A stretch of 64,000 nt of DNA from JAYVSZ01 sp043774925 (GTDB lineage Bacteria; Pseudomonadota; Gammaproteobacteria; Burkholderiales; Methylophilaceae), in the NCBI GenBank assembly GCA_043774925.1, contig JAYVSZ010000040.1, positions 29,905-93,904 on the forward strand, read 5' to 3'. The position numbers and the translations under genes are program-made. The notes under the pieces were generated by a model. The model was not told the DNA's origin. It saw only the letters and a list, made by a program, of their open reading frames with translations, and did not search any database. Below, piece after piece: positions 54,895-63,892 of this stretch (the first letter of the stretch is position 1; every line of letters begins with the position of its first letter).

Positions 54895-56106
54895 TTAAAC
54901 CACTGAGCCCATTTTAAAGATCGGCAAGTACATCGCAATCACTAAACCACCAATCAGCACGCCCAATACAACCATAATCATAGGTTCCATCAGGCTGGCC
55001 AGCGCATCAACCGCATCATCAACTTCACCTTCAAAGAAGTCCGCCACTTTACCCAGCATGGAGTCTAGCGCACCTGATTCTTCGCCAATCGCCGTCATTT
55101 GTAACATCATGTTAGGGAACACTTCCGCATTTTGCATGGCGACCGTTAAGCTGGTGCCTGTACTAATCTCACTTTGGATTTTTTTGGTGGCATCATAATA
55201 GACTTTGTTGCCACAAGCGCCTGCAACAGAGTCTAGCGCTTCAACCAAAGGCACACCCGCTGCGAACATGGTGGAAAGCGTGCGTGACCAGCGCGCCATC
55301 GTTGCTTTGCGAATGACGTCGCCAAAAACAGGGGCTTTAAGCATCAGTCTATCCATAGTAAATTGCATTTTTTCTGAACGTTTCCATGTGTAAAAGAAAA
55401 ACCATATTCCGCCACCAATAGCGCCAAATATGGCCCACCAGTAGCTCACGAAGAAATCTGACATTGCCATAACGACTAATGTCGGCGCAGGCAAGCTTGC
55501 ACCAAAACCATCAAATAGTGATTTAAATGCAGGAATTACAAAAATCATGATTACTGCCACAACAACAAATGCGACTACTAGAATAGAAATGGGGTAAAAC
55601 AATGCTGATTTGATTTTACCTTTAATCGCAATGATTTTTTCTTGATATGTAGCCAAACGGTCTAGTAAGGAATCTAAAATACCAGCTTGCTCACCAGCAC
55701 CAACCAAGTTGCAATACAAGCTGTCAAAATATAGTGGGTATTTACGGAATGAGCCACTCAAGCTACTACCTGTTTCCACGTCGGCTTTTATGTCGCCCAA
55801 TAATTTAGCCACTGCTGGATTGTTATGGCCTTTGCCAACAATATCAAATGCTTGTAACAAAGGCACACCTGCTTTCATCATGGTCGCTAATTGGCGCGTA
55901 AACAAAGAGATGTCTTTATCTTTAATGGTGCCTTTTTTAGCAAAGCCGCTTTGCTTTTTGACCTTGGTGACGGTGATGCCTTGGCGTCTAAGCGTTGCAC
56001 TGACGAACGAGTCGCCAGCGGCACGCATTTCGCCTTTAATCACTTTGCCTTTTTTGTCCTTACCTTCCCAAACGTAGGTAATTTGCTTCGTTGCGCTAGC
56101 TGCCAT
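54895..56106 (-). CDS. pilC: Type IV pilus inner membrane platform protein PilC
   Basis: PilC is the platform on which pilins are assembled. The 403-residue protein has two GspF domains: the first with DISLFTRQLATMMKAGVPLLQ, the second with RWSRTLSTMFAAGVPLVEAL. There are three membrane segments, two near residues 170-240 and one at the C-terminus (PMIMVVLGVLIGGLVIAMYL). It lies 36 nt after pilB. The prepilin peptidase gene pilD, often next in Betaproteobacteria, is not here. Confidence 0.96.
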   Translation of the reverse strand: MAASATKQITYVWEGKDKKGKVIKGEMRAAGDSFVSATLRRQGITVTKVKKQSGFAKKGTIKDKDISLFTRQLATMMKAGVPLLQAFDIVGKGHNNPAVAKLLGDIKADVETGSSLSGSFRKYPLYFDSLYCNLVGAGEQAGILDSLLDRLATYQEKIIAIKGKIKSALFYPISILVVAFVVVAVIMIFVIPAFKSLFDGFGASLPAPTLVVMAMSDFFVSYWWAIFGAIGGGIWFFFYTWKRSEKMQFTMDRLMLKAPVFGDVIRKATMARWSRTLSTMFAAGVPLVEALDSVAGACGNKVYYDATKKIQSEISTGTSLTVAMQNAEVFPNMMLQMTAIGEESGALDSMLGKVADFFEGEVDDAVDALASLMEPMIMVVLGVLIGGLVIAMYLPIFKMGSVV

Positions 56107-56142
56107 GTTGCATCCCTAATTAATTATGCAAATTTAAAGTTA

Positions 56143-57861
56143 TTATTCATTGGTACAGGCTTCTACTTCAGCCACCGAGGTGAGTCCTTGCATCACTTTA
56201 AGGATGCCAGATCGCCTCAAGTCTTTTACGCCTTCTAGCTTGGCTTGGTCGGCAATGTCAATTGCATTGCCGTGCGCCATAATAATGCGGCTGATAGCAT
56301 CAGTAATCGGCATCACTTGATAGATGCCAACGCGTCCTTTGTAGCCATCGTTACACATTTCACAGCCGCCTTCTTTGGGGCCGTAGATTTGAAATTTGTC
56401 TTTAAAGTCATCTTCGATAAAGCCCACTTCTAGCAATGCTTCTTTTGGCACTTCAATAGGCACTTTACAGCTCTTACATAACCTGCGCGCCAAGCGCTGT
56501 GCGGTAATCAGCGATACTGCCGAAGCGATATTGAATGGTGCAACGCCCATGTTCATCAAGCGTGTGAGCGTTGAAGGTGCGTCATTGGTATGCAGCGTAG
56601 AAAGCACCATGTGGCCAGTCGATGCTGCTTTAATCGCCATGTCAGCGGTTTCAAGGTCGCGAATCTCACCAATCATGATGATGTCAGGATCTTGCCGTAA
56701 GAAAGATTTAAGCGCCACAGCAAATGTCAGTCCTTGCTTATCATTTACGTTCACCTGATTAATGCCCGCGAGCGGGATTTCGCAAGGATCTTCTGCCGTG
56801 GCAATGTTCACACCAGGGTTGTTTAAAATATTTAGGCAAGTGTAAAGAGAAACGGTTTTGCCAGAACCCGTTGGCCCTGTTACCAGCACCAAGCCATAAG
56901 GACGGCTCACAGCGCTTAATAACGCCTCTTTTTGTTCTGGCTCATAGCCAAGCGCCTCAATCCCCAACGAGGCGCTGGTCGGATCCAAAATCCGCATCAC
57001 GATTTTTTCACCATGAATAAGCGGCAATGTACTGACGCGGAAGTCAATCGTACGTGTTTTTGAAAGCACCAACTTCATGCGGCCATCTTGTGGAATGCGC
57101 TTCTCGGAAATATCCATGCTGGAAATCACCTTAATGCGCGAAGCTAATTTTTCTTTAATGGCGAGTGGAGGCTGAGCAACCTCTTTTAAAATGCCATCCA
57201 CACGATAGCGGATGCGATAAAACTTTTCATAGGGTTCAAAATGCAAGTCAGAAGCCCCAATATTAATTGCATCTAGTAGCATTTTTTGCAAATATTTAAC
57301 AACCGGCGCATCATCAACCTCTTGCGCCATCTCGGTTTCTTGGTCTTGGTCATCCATGCCCATGCCGAGGTCAAAGTCATCGCCAGTATCTAACGAAGAC
57401 ATCGTCGTGTCTTTGGATTCAACGACTTTATCTATCCATTTAGCTAACTTATCGTCCTCCACCACCACGGGTGAAAGCGTCATACCCATTTGAAACTGCA
57501 CGCTATCGAGCGAATGTAAATTGGTCGGATCAGAAAGGCCAACATAGAGCACATTATTGCGGCTTTGCAAGGCAATAACGCGGTTGCTTTGCATCAATTT
57601 TAAGTCAATCGATTTTGCTGGCAAGTAGTCTGAATTAAAGGCATCCAAATTAAAATAAGGAAATCCGAACGCACGAGATGATGTTTCCGCAATTTTTTCC
57701 GCAGTGATTTTGCGGCTTAAAATCACCTGTGTAATAAAGGGTGATTTTTGCATATTGGCTTGCGATTGAATCGCGTTTGCTTCATCTTCAGTCAGCAATT
57801 TTTCTTGCACCAGCATACGGGCAAGTCCACTCAGTTTTGTTGTTGATGCAATGGCGGCCAT
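56143..57861 (-). CDS. pilB: Type IV pilus assembly ATPase PilB
   Basis: PilB powers pilus extension. The 572-residue protein starts with a T2SSE-type N-terminal domain. The motor domain has Walker A GPTGSGKTVSLYT (near residue 330), the Asp box around LRQDPDIIMIGEIRD, and HIS-type GHMVLSTLHTND. A tetracysteine zinc site is formed by CKSC and CEMC near the end. Pilus extension and ComF in this window both fit natural DNA uptake. Confidence 0.96.
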   Translation of the reverse strand: MAAIASTTKLSGLARMLVQEKLLTEDEANAIQSQANMQKSPFITQVILSRKITAEKIAETSSRAFGFPYFNLDAFNSDYLPAKSIDLKLMQSNRVIALQSRNNVLYVGLSDPTNLHSLDSVQFQMGMTLSPVVVEDDKLAKWIDKVVESKDTTMSSLDTGDDFDLGMGMDDQDQETEMAQEVDDAPVVKYLQKMLLDAINIGASDLHFEPYEKFYRIRYRVDGILKEVAQPPLAIKEKLASRIKVISSMDISEKRIPQDGRMKLVLSKTRTIDFRVSTLPLIHGEKIVMRILDPTSASLGIEALGYEPEQKEALLSAVSRPYGLVLVTGPTGSGKTVSLYTCLNILNNPGVNIATAEDPCEIPLAGINQVNVNDKQGLTFAVALKSFLRQDPDIIMIGEIRDLETADMAIKAASTGHMVLSTLHTNDAPSTLTRLMNMGVAPFNIASAVSLITAQRLARRLCKSCKVPIEVPKEALLEVGFIEDDFKDKFQIYGPKEGGCEMCNDGYKGRVGIYQVMPITDAISRIIMAHGNAIDIADQAKLEGVKDLRRSGILKVMQGLTSVAEVEACTNE

Positions 57862-58222
57862 TTGTAAATTTCGCTTTTAATCTAGTTTTTAATTAACTGT
57901 CGTTAAACAATTGTAGTTAAACAATATTTTTATAGTCCTTAATAATGCACTTTAACCATTTTTTTGTAAAGTTAATGGATGTTAATTTATATGAATTAGG
58001 TCTTTGTGTGAATAAATTGATTGGTATATACGCAACACACCTCAATTAGGCTTGACTTTTTACAATCTGTAACATATAAAGCGCATAAGTGTTTGTAACT
58101 ATAACGCTGGCGTGTTTGTATCCGAGCTTTTTGTAGCCGCGTTATTCATTTATTGCGACGTATAAAGGTGCTTGAGTCAAACTTTTTGAGGCGCCACCTC
58201 GTGTGATGTAAGGATGGTTGAA
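57862..58222 (+). other. Long intergenic region with cold-shock leader
   Basis: This 361-nt AT-rich stretch separates divergent pilB and the cold-shock gene. The left half (57862-58050) probably holds the pilB promoter, but I cannot fix boxes there. The right half carries the promoter at 58052-58080 and an untranslated leader of about 135 nt before the cold-shock ATG. No ORF of note is present. Confidence 0.6.
58052..58080 (+). promoter_or_regulatory. Sigma-70 promoter of the cold-shock gene
   Basis: TTGACT (58052-58057) and TATAAA (58075-58080) are separated by exactly 17 nt, a near-consensus promoter. The start would be near 58087, leaving a leader of about 135 nt, close in size to the leaders of known cspA-type mRNAs that fold differently with temperature. 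Confidence 0.8.
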
Positions 58223-58426
58223 ATGGCATTAGGTACCGTAAAATGGTTTAACGATTCAAAAGGTTTTGGGTTTGTTACCCCCGATGATGGCGGTGACGAC
58301 TTGTTCGCCCACTTCTCAGCAATAGTTGAGTCTGGCTATAAAAGTCTTAAAGAAGGTCAGCGTGTGAGCTTCGAAGTGACGGATGGCCCAAAAGGCAAAC
58401 AAGCTTCAAATATTCAAAAGGCGTAA
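58223..58426 (+). CDS. Cold-shock protein (CspA family)
   Basis: The 67-residue protein binds single-stranded RNA and DNA and acts as an RNA chaperone. RNP1 is KGFGFV and RNP2 is DLFAHFSAI, within the usual five-strand OB fold that starts MALGTVKWFNDSKGFGF. I choose ATG 58223, eight bases after an AGGA, over the ATG three codons upstream. The gene is monocistronic, with its own promoter, long leader and terminator. Confidence 0.95.
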   Translation: MALGTVKWFNDSKGFGFVTPDDGGDDLFAHFSAIVESGYKSLKEGQRVSFEVTDGPKGKQASNIQKA

Positions 58427-58449
58427 GCTCAACTATTTGACTTAAATTA

Positions 58450-58478
58450 AATGGCTCGCATTGCGAGCCATTTTTTTG
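58450..58478. terminator. Intrinsic terminator after the cold-shock gene
   Basis: AATGGCTCGC (58450-58459) pairs with GCGAGCCATT (58463-58472) around ATT and is followed by a T-run. It may also serve the convergent icd gene. Confidence 0.92.
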
Positions 58479-58497
58479 TCAAATTTACAAAACCATC

Positions 58498-59748
58498 CTA
58501 CATGTTGGCGATAATTTCATCGCCAAATTCCGCTGTACCCACTTCAGTTGCGTCTTCCATTTGGCTACTAAAATCGCCTGTCACGCGTTTAGATTGTATG
58601 GCCTTCGATACGCCAGCAAGCACTAAATTCGCGGCTTCCAGCCAACCCATGTGGCGCAACATCATCTCGGCGGAGAGAATAATTGAGCTTGGATTCGCCA
58701 TGTTTTTACCCGCAATTTTTGGCGCTGTGCCATGTGTGGCTTCAAACATTGCCACGGTGTCGCTCAAGTTCGCACCTGGCGCAATGCCAATACCGCCTAC
58801 TTGCGCGGCCAAGGCGTCGCTCATGTAATCACCATTTAAATTGGTTGCAGTCACTACGTCGTATTCTGTTGGGTGTAACAGAATTTCTTGCAAAAACGCA
58901 TCAGCGATGCAGTCTTTGATGACGATTCCATTCGGCAAGTCTTTATTTTTAATTTCTAGCCAAGGTCCGTTGCCAATCATTGTCGCGCCAAATTCTTCTT
59001 TCGCAACTTCATAGCCCCAATCCCTAAAGCCACCTTCGGTGAACTTCATGATGTTGCCTTTATGCGTAATCGTCACAGATTTACGTTTGTTATCAATGGC
59101 GTACTGAATCGCCTTGCGAATTAAACGCTTACTACCGTCAATAGAAACGGGTTTAATGCCAATCGCGGAGCTTTCGGGGAAGCGAATTTTTTTGCGCATG
59201 CCCATATCGCTTAAAAATTGAATCACTTTTTTGACTTCGTCGCTCTCTGCCGCCCATTCGATGCCTGCGTAAATGTCTTCCGTGTTCTCGCGAAAAATCA
59301 CCATATCCACTTTTTCTGGATGTTTGACTGGGCTTGGTACGCCTGTAAAATATTGGATTGGGCGCAAACACACATATAAATCAAGCTCTTGGCGTAATGT
59401 CACGTTAAGCGAGCGAATGCCGCCACTCACGGGCGTTGTCAGCGGCCCTTTAATTGAAATCACATATTCGCGCACTGCTTGCATGGTTTCCGCGGGTAGC
59501 CAAGTATTTTCATCATACATTTTAGTGGCTTTTTCGCCCGCATACACTTCCATCCAAGCAATTTTGCGTTCGCCCTTGTAAGCCTTATTTACCGCGGCAT
59601 CCACCACTTTTTGCATGGGCGGCGTAATATCCAAACCTATACCATCGCCCTCAATAAATGGGATAATCGGGTTATTCGGCACGTTGAGCGAGTTATCTGC
59701 ATTGACCGTGATTTTTTCGCCTGCTGGAACTTTAATTTTTGAAGCCAT
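58498..59748 (-). CDS. icd: NADP-dependent isocitrate dehydrogenase
   Basis: Icd converts isocitrate to 2-oxoglutarate in the TCA cycle. The 416-residue protein has IPFIEGDGIGLDITPPMQ at the start. The substrate serine is in SGGIRSLNVTLRQ, VIFRENTEDIYAGIEW follows, and the metal site is in NLNGDYMSDALAAQ. Size and pattern are those of the homodimeric NADP type. It diverges from rluE with 14 nt between starts. Confidence 0.96.
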   Translation of the reverse strand: MASKIKVPAGEKITVNADNSLNVPNNPIIPFIEGDGIGLDITPPMQKVVDAAVNKAYKGERKIAWMEVYAGEKATKMYDENTWLPAETMQAVREYVISIKGPLTTPVSGGIRSLNVTLRQELDLYVCLRPIQYFTGVPSPVKHPEKVDMVIFRENTEDIYAGIEWAAESDEVKKVIQFLSDMGMRKKIRFPESSAIGIKPVSIDGSKRLIRKAIQYAIDNKRKSVTITHKGNIMKFTEGGFRDWGYEVAKEEFGATMIGNGPWLEIKNKDLPNGIVIKDCIADAFLQEILLHPTEYDVVTATNLNGDYMSDALAAQVGGIGIAPGANLSDTVAMFEATHGTAPKIAGKNMANPSSIILSAEMMLRHMGWLEAANLVLAGVSKAIQSKRVTGDFSSQMEDATEVGTAEFGDEIIANM

Positions 59749-59762
59749 TGCTAATTTCCTAA

Positions 59763-60296
59763 ATGATTGTTTTATTCAATAAACCGTTTAACGTCGTGTG
59801 CCAGTTTAGCGCGCACGAGAAGCACGCGACGTTAAAAGACTTCATCCCCATCCCCAATATCTACGCGGCTGGGCGCTTAGATACAGATTCTGAAGGTCTG
59901 CTTATTTTAACTGATGATGGTGCGTTGCAACACAAATTAAGCCACCCAAATCACAAAGAAGTGAAAACTTATTGGGCGCAAGTGGAAGGCGTGCCGACAG
60001 AGGCGGATTTGCAGCCGCTTAAAAAAGGTGTGGATTTAGGCGATTTTTTCACGCAGCCCGCGCAAGCAAGCATCATTGCAGAGCCGCATGGAATATGGCT
60101 GCGCGAGCCGCCGATACGCGAGCGCAAAGCGATTCCCACGACTTGGTTGGAGATTAAAATTGCTGAAGGAAAAAATCGCCAAGTGCGGCGAATGACAGCT
60201 AAAATAGGATTTCCCACGCTGCGGTTGATTCGCTACAGCATTGGCAGCTACATGATTGATGGCATTGAAATTGGAAAGTATAAAATTTTAAAATGA
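59763..60296 (+). CDS. rluE: 23S rRNA pseudouridine synthase RluE-type
   Basis: Enzymes of this type make a single pseudouridine in 23S rRNA. The 177-residue protein lacks the S4 domain of RsuA. It has YAAGRLDTDSEGLLILTDDG with the catalytic Asp, and GKNRQVRRMTAKIGFPTLRL, the family end motif. It overlaps the amidotransferase gene by 4 nt. The exact target position is taken from the family. Confidence 0.85.
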   Translation: MIVLFNKPFNVVCQFSAHEKHATLKDFIPIPNIYAAGRLDTDSEGLLILTDDGALQHKLSHPNHKEVKTYWAQVEGVPTEADLQPLKKGVDLGDFFTQPAQASIIAEPHGIWLREPPIRERKAIPTTWLEIKIAEGKNRQVRRMTAKIGFPTLRLIRYSIGSYMIDGIEIGKYKILK

Positions 60297-61000
60297 AAGA
60301 AGTCATTATTTTTCGCTTTCTCGGACGAGAAGGCTCAGGCTATTTAGGCGATTTTTTGGACGAACAAAAAATCCCTTGGCGTATGGTTAAAGTGGACGAA
60401 GGCGAGCCAATCCCCGCGTCGATACTGGCTCACAGCGGCATGGTGCTGATGGGCGGGCCAATGAGCGTAAACGACGATTTGCCGTGGATTGCGCCCATTT
60501 TAAGCTTGATTCGCGAGGCAAAAGCCGCCGACATTCCCCTACTTGGACATTGCTTGGGCGGACAGCTTATTTCCAAAGCGCTTGGCGGCAGCGTTGGTGC
60601 GAATAAAGTCAAAGAAATCGGCTGGGGCGAAGTAAATGTGACGGATTGCGAAGCCGCGAAATTCTGGTTCAGTAATATCCAAACATTTAACGCATTTCAT
60701 TGGCACGGCGAAACTTTCACCCTGCCACAAGGCGCATGCCTATTGGCTTCTAGCGCATACTGCCAAAACCAAGCGTATTCGATTGGCAAGCATTTGGCGT
60801 TTCAAACACATATAGAAGTAACCACGGAAATGGTGAAAAAATGGTGTGAAGAGGGCGCGGATGAGTTCGTGGCCTCTGCAAATTCGCCAGCAGTACAGCA
60901 AGCCGAAACCATACAGCAAGAGCTACCTTTACACTGTTTTTTCCTAAATAAAGTCGCAAAACAAGTCTATAGCCAGTGGATTCAAGGCTTAAAAGTCTAA
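60293..61000 (+). CDS. Class I glutamine amidotransferase-like protein
   Basis: The 235-residue protein has the GATase fold. The nucleophile cysteine is in LLGHCLGGQLISKAL. The catalytic histidine and glutamate are in LAFQTHIEVT. It resembles stand-alone GMP-synthase-like amidotransferases whose substrate is not known. No partner synthase domain is nearby. It overlaps rluE by 4 nt and is followed by the dispersed repeat. Confidence 0.85.
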   Translation: MKEVIIFRFLGREGSGYLGDFLDEQKIPWRMVKVDEGEPIPASILAHSGMVLMGGPMSVNDDLPWIAPILSLIREAKAADIPLLGHCLGGQLISKALGGSVGANKVKEIGWGEVNVTDCEAAKFWFSNIQTFNAFHWHGETFTLPQGACLLASSAYCQNQAYSIGKHLAFQTHIEVTTEMVKKWCEEGADEFVASANSPAVQQAETIQQELPLHCFFLNKVAKQVYSQWIQGLKV

Positions 61001-61043
61001 TGTGTTAAAATGTTGATAATATAATTCTCTCGTAAGAACACCT

Positions 61044-61173
61044 TATAAAAATGCAGGGTTTTGGGTGAAGTGCAAGGCGCACGGAACGCAGAACCCGAGG
61101 CAGTACGGGGTTGTACGGCGAGGGTGCGAGTACCGCGCAACACAGCAATTCGCACAAAAAACTAATTTTTATA
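61044..61173 (+). repeat. Dispersed structured repeat, copy 2
   Basis: This copy is about 130 nt and matches the copy at 35121-35244 in the same orientation, sharing GTGCAAGGCGCA, TACGGCGAGG, TGCGAG and ACCGCGCAAC. Its tips TATAAAAAT and ATTTTTATA are exact inverted repeats, so it can form a closed hairpin. It ends a few bases before the aroC ribosome site, making it part of the aroC leader if transcription starts upstream. Confidence 0.8.
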
Positions 61174-61182
61174 GGTGGTCGC

Positions 61183-62268
61183 ATGTCTGGTAATACAATT
61201 GGAACACTCTTTACGCTAACTTCATTTGGCGAATCGCACGGCGCGGCGATTGGCGGCGTGGTAGATGGTTGCCCGCCAGGTTTAGAGTTATGTGCAGAGG
61301 ATTTGCAGATTGACTTAGATCGCCGCAAACCTGGCACTTCGCGCCATGTCACGCAGCGCCAAGAGGCAGATGCGGTAGAGATTCTTTCAGGCGTGTTTGA
61401 AGGCAAAACTACTGGCGCGCCCATTGGCTTGCTGATTCGCAACACCGATCAGCGCAGCCAAGATTACAGCAAAATCATGGATACATTCCGCCCGGGTCAT
61501 GCCGACTACACTTACGCGCAAAAATATGGCGTACGTGATTATCGTGGCGGTGGGCGCAGCAGTGCGCGCGAAACCGCCGTGCGCGTGGCAGCTGGCGCAA
61601 TTGCCAAAAAATGGTTAAGCGAAAAATTTGGCGTGACCGTGCGCGGCTATATGAGCCAACTCGGTGAGATTGAAATCCCTTTTAAAACATGGGATTGCGT
61701 CAATGAAAACCCATTTTTTTCACCCAACACTGATGTGTTGCCGCAACTTGAAGCGTATTTGGATAAAATCCGCGCCGAGCGCGACTCTGTTGGCGCGCGC
61801 TTGCAAATTGTGGCAGAAGGCGTGCCAGTAGGCTGGGGCGAGCCGGTGTTTGATAGATTGGATGCGGAAATTGCCTATGCCATGATGGGCATTAACGCAG
61901 TGAAGGGCGTGGAAATTGGAGCAGGATTTGCCAGCATTGCCCAACGCGGTAGCGTGCATTCGGATGAAATGACCTCAAAAGGCTTTGTCAGCAACAACGC
62001 GGGCGGTATTTTGGGTGGCATTTCTACGGGGCAAGTGATTCGCGTGAATGTTGCGTTAAAGCCTACATCAAGCATTCCGCAAGAACGACGTTCTATTGAT
62101 AAAAACGGCAACGATGTCACCATGCAAACCACAGGCCGTCATGACCCGTGTGTGGGTGTGCGCGCCACGCCAATTGCCGAGGCAATGCTGGCGATTGTGT
62201 TGATGGATCATGCCTTGCGGCATCGTGCACAGAATGCAGATGTGGTTTCGACGACTCCTAAAATTTAA
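61183..62268 (+). CDS. aroC: Chorismate synthase
   Basis: AroC makes chorismate, the branch point of aromatic synthesis, with reduced FMN. I start at ATG 61183 (MSGNTIGTLFTLTSFGESHG), just after an AGGTGG site; the longer open frame runs into the repeat. Motifs are SFGESHGAAIGG, DYRGGGRSSARETA and RHDPCVGVRATPI. The length, 361 residues, is typical. It is followed closely by the DUF2007 and MFS genes. Confidence 0.97.
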   Translation: MSGNTIGTLFTLTSFGESHGAAIGGVVDGCPPGLELCAEDLQIDLDRRKPGTSRHVTQRQEADAVEILSGVFEGKTTGAPIGLLIRNTDQRSQDYSKIMDTFRPGHADYTYAQKYGVRDYRGGGRSSARETAVRVAAGAIAKKWLSEKFGVTVRGYMSQLGEIEIPFKTWDCVNENPFFSPNTDVLPQLEAYLDKIRAERDSVGARLQIVAEGVPVGWGEPVFDRLDAEIAYAMMGINAVKGVEIGAGFASIAQRGSVHSDEMTSKGFVSNNAGGILGGISTGQVIRVNVALKPTSSIPQERRSIDKNGNDVTMQTTGRHDPCVGVRATPIAEAMLAIVLMDHALRHRAQNADVVSTTPKI

Positions 62269-62270
62269 GC

Positions 62271-62693
62271 ATGTCTAACTTTGTCACGCTCACAACGTTT
62301 GATAATGCAATAGAAGCGCACATTGTTAAAGGATTGCTAGAAAGTGAACAAATAGCAGTATTTTTAGTAGGTGCATATTTTTTTGGAACACAAAAACTGT
62401 TTAATGTTGCGCTTGCCGATATTCGCATGCAAGTACCCGCTGACCAATTAACTCAAGCAAAACAACTATTGGCTGATTATCGACATGGCGTATTAGAACA
62501 GCCATTAATTGAGAAATTTTATTTAGAACCAATTACTTGCAAGCAATGCGACAGTAAAGAAATAGCAGAAGTGTCTGCTAGACCTTCGCTAATAATTGAT
62601 GCTTTATTTCAGATGTTTTTCATAGGCTTGGTTCTTCCGCCGACTAAATACAAAACCTGCAAACAGTGCAAAAGTCACATACAAGACGATTAG
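62271..62693 (+). CDS. DUF2007-type protein with a C-terminal zinc ribbon
   Basis: The 140-residue protein begins FVTLTTFDNAIEAHIVKGLLESEQI, the DUF2007 pattern thought to be a putative signalling domain. The end carries two CxxC pairs (CKQCDS and CKQCKS), which may bind zinc, around a hydrophobic stretch (IDALFQMFFIGLVLPP). It lies 2 nt after aroC. The function is unknown. Confidence 0.75.
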   Translation: MSNFVTLTTFDNAIEAHIVKGLLESEQIAVFLVGAYFFGTQKLFNVALADIRMQVPADQLTQAKQLLADYRHGVLEQPLIEKFYLEPITCKQCDSKEIAEVSARPSLIIDALFQMFFIGLVLPPTKYKTCKQCKSHIQDD

Positions 62694-62705
62694 CCGTAAA
62701 TTAGA

Positions 62706-63872
62706 ATGCGAAATTTGCACTTCAACCTTTCCCGCTTCTACTTCATCTACTATTTCTTTGTAGGTGCATTCGTACCTTATTGGGGTTTGTATTTGCAGTC
62801 AGAGCAGTTCTCGGCTGCCGATATTGGCATTCTAATGTCGTTATTTCAAATCAGCCGCATTTTTGCGCCTAACTTTTGGGGCTGGTTGGCCGACCACACG
62901 GCGAAGCGCACGATTTGGATTAAATTAAATACGGTTCTTGGCGTGCTGGGTTTTGTGGCGGTGTTTTGGGCGCATGGTTTTTGGCCGATGCTATTGGTGA
63001 TGGCGGCATTGAGTTTGTTTACCAGCTCGACGCTGCCGCTTTCCGAATCGCTCACCTTGGCACATCTCGCTACTACCAACGGCCATTACAGCCGCATTCG
63101 CATGTGGGGTTCTCTGGGCTTTATTGTGGCATCGGTTATTTTGGGCTTTGCGATTGATGCCTATGGCATTAAAAGTTTGTTATTGTTTTTACTCGCTGTA
63201 CAGATTACTTTATTCGTACTTACCTTTAAGCTGCCAGAAGCCACCATCGCACCGCACGATGATGACCATTTTTCATTTTTAGATATTATTAAAAATCCAA
63301 CGGTGATAGCGCTATTACTGGGCTGCGCGCTCATGGTCACCGCGCATGGTGTGTTGTATAACTTTTACTCAATTTATTTGGCGCAACACGGTTATAGCAA
63401 AAAAGTCATCGGCTTGCTGTGGTCGCTGGGCGTGGTGTGCGAGATTATCGTATTTATGTTCATGCCAAAAATTATGGCGCGATTTAGTTTAAAAAATATC
63501 ATGTTGGTTAGTTTGACTTTGGCTGTACTCCGTTTTAGCTTAATAGGCGTTGCTGTAGATAACTTGGTGTTGTTACTGATTGCGCAAAGTTTGCATGCCG
63601 CCACGTTTGGTAGCTTTCACGCAGCTTCAGTCGAGGTGATATCGCAATTTTTTAATGGCCGCCACCAAGCGCGTGGCCAAGCCATTTATAATAGTGTGGC
63701 GTATGGCGTGGGAGGAACAATCGGCGGACTTGCTGGTGGATATGCACTACAATATTTAGGTGGCGAAACAACTTTTTTATTGGCGGCAGCATTTCCATTG
63801 GTCGGCCTTATCGTGATAGCATTAGGCTTAAAATTAACGCAAACGCATGGCCGTGCAGGCATGTTTAGCTAA
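62706..63872 (+). CDS. MFS transporter (PPP/HcaT-like)
   Basis: The 388-residue protein has 12 hydrophobic segments and starts FNLSRFYFIYYFFVGAFVPYWGLYL. The loop between segments 2 and 3 holds WGWLADHTAKRTIWI, the MFS motif A. The fold fits the MFS_1-like group that includes phenylpropionate permease HcaT, but the substrate cannot be assigned. It lies 12 nt after the DUF2007 gene. Confidence 0.85.
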   Translation: MRNLHFNLSRFYFIYYFFVGAFVPYWGLYLQSEQFSAADIGILMSLFQISRIFAPNFWGWLADHTAKRTIWIKLNTVLGVLGFVAVFWAHGFWPMLLVMAALSLFTSSTLPLSESLTLAHLATTNGHYSRIRMWGSLGFIVASVILGFAIDAYGIKSLLLFLLAVQITLFVLTFKLPEATIAPHDDDHFSFLDIIKNPTVIALLLGCALMVTAHGVLYNFYSIYLAQHGYSKKVIGLLWSLGVVCEIIVFMFMPKIMARFSLKNIMLVSLTLAVLRFSLIGVAVDNLVLLLIAQSLHAATFGSFHAASVEVISQFFNGRHQARGQAIYNSVAYGVGGTIGGLAGGYALQYLGGETTFLLAAAFPLVGLIVIALGLKLTQTHGRAGMFS

Positions 63873-63892
63873 TTGGTATAAAAGGATTTTTG

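Noticed and set aside
61111..61182. Longer N-terminus for aroC
   Set aside because: The extra codons lie inside the dispersed repeat, and the ATG at 61183 has both a ribosome site and the conserved start MSGNTIG.
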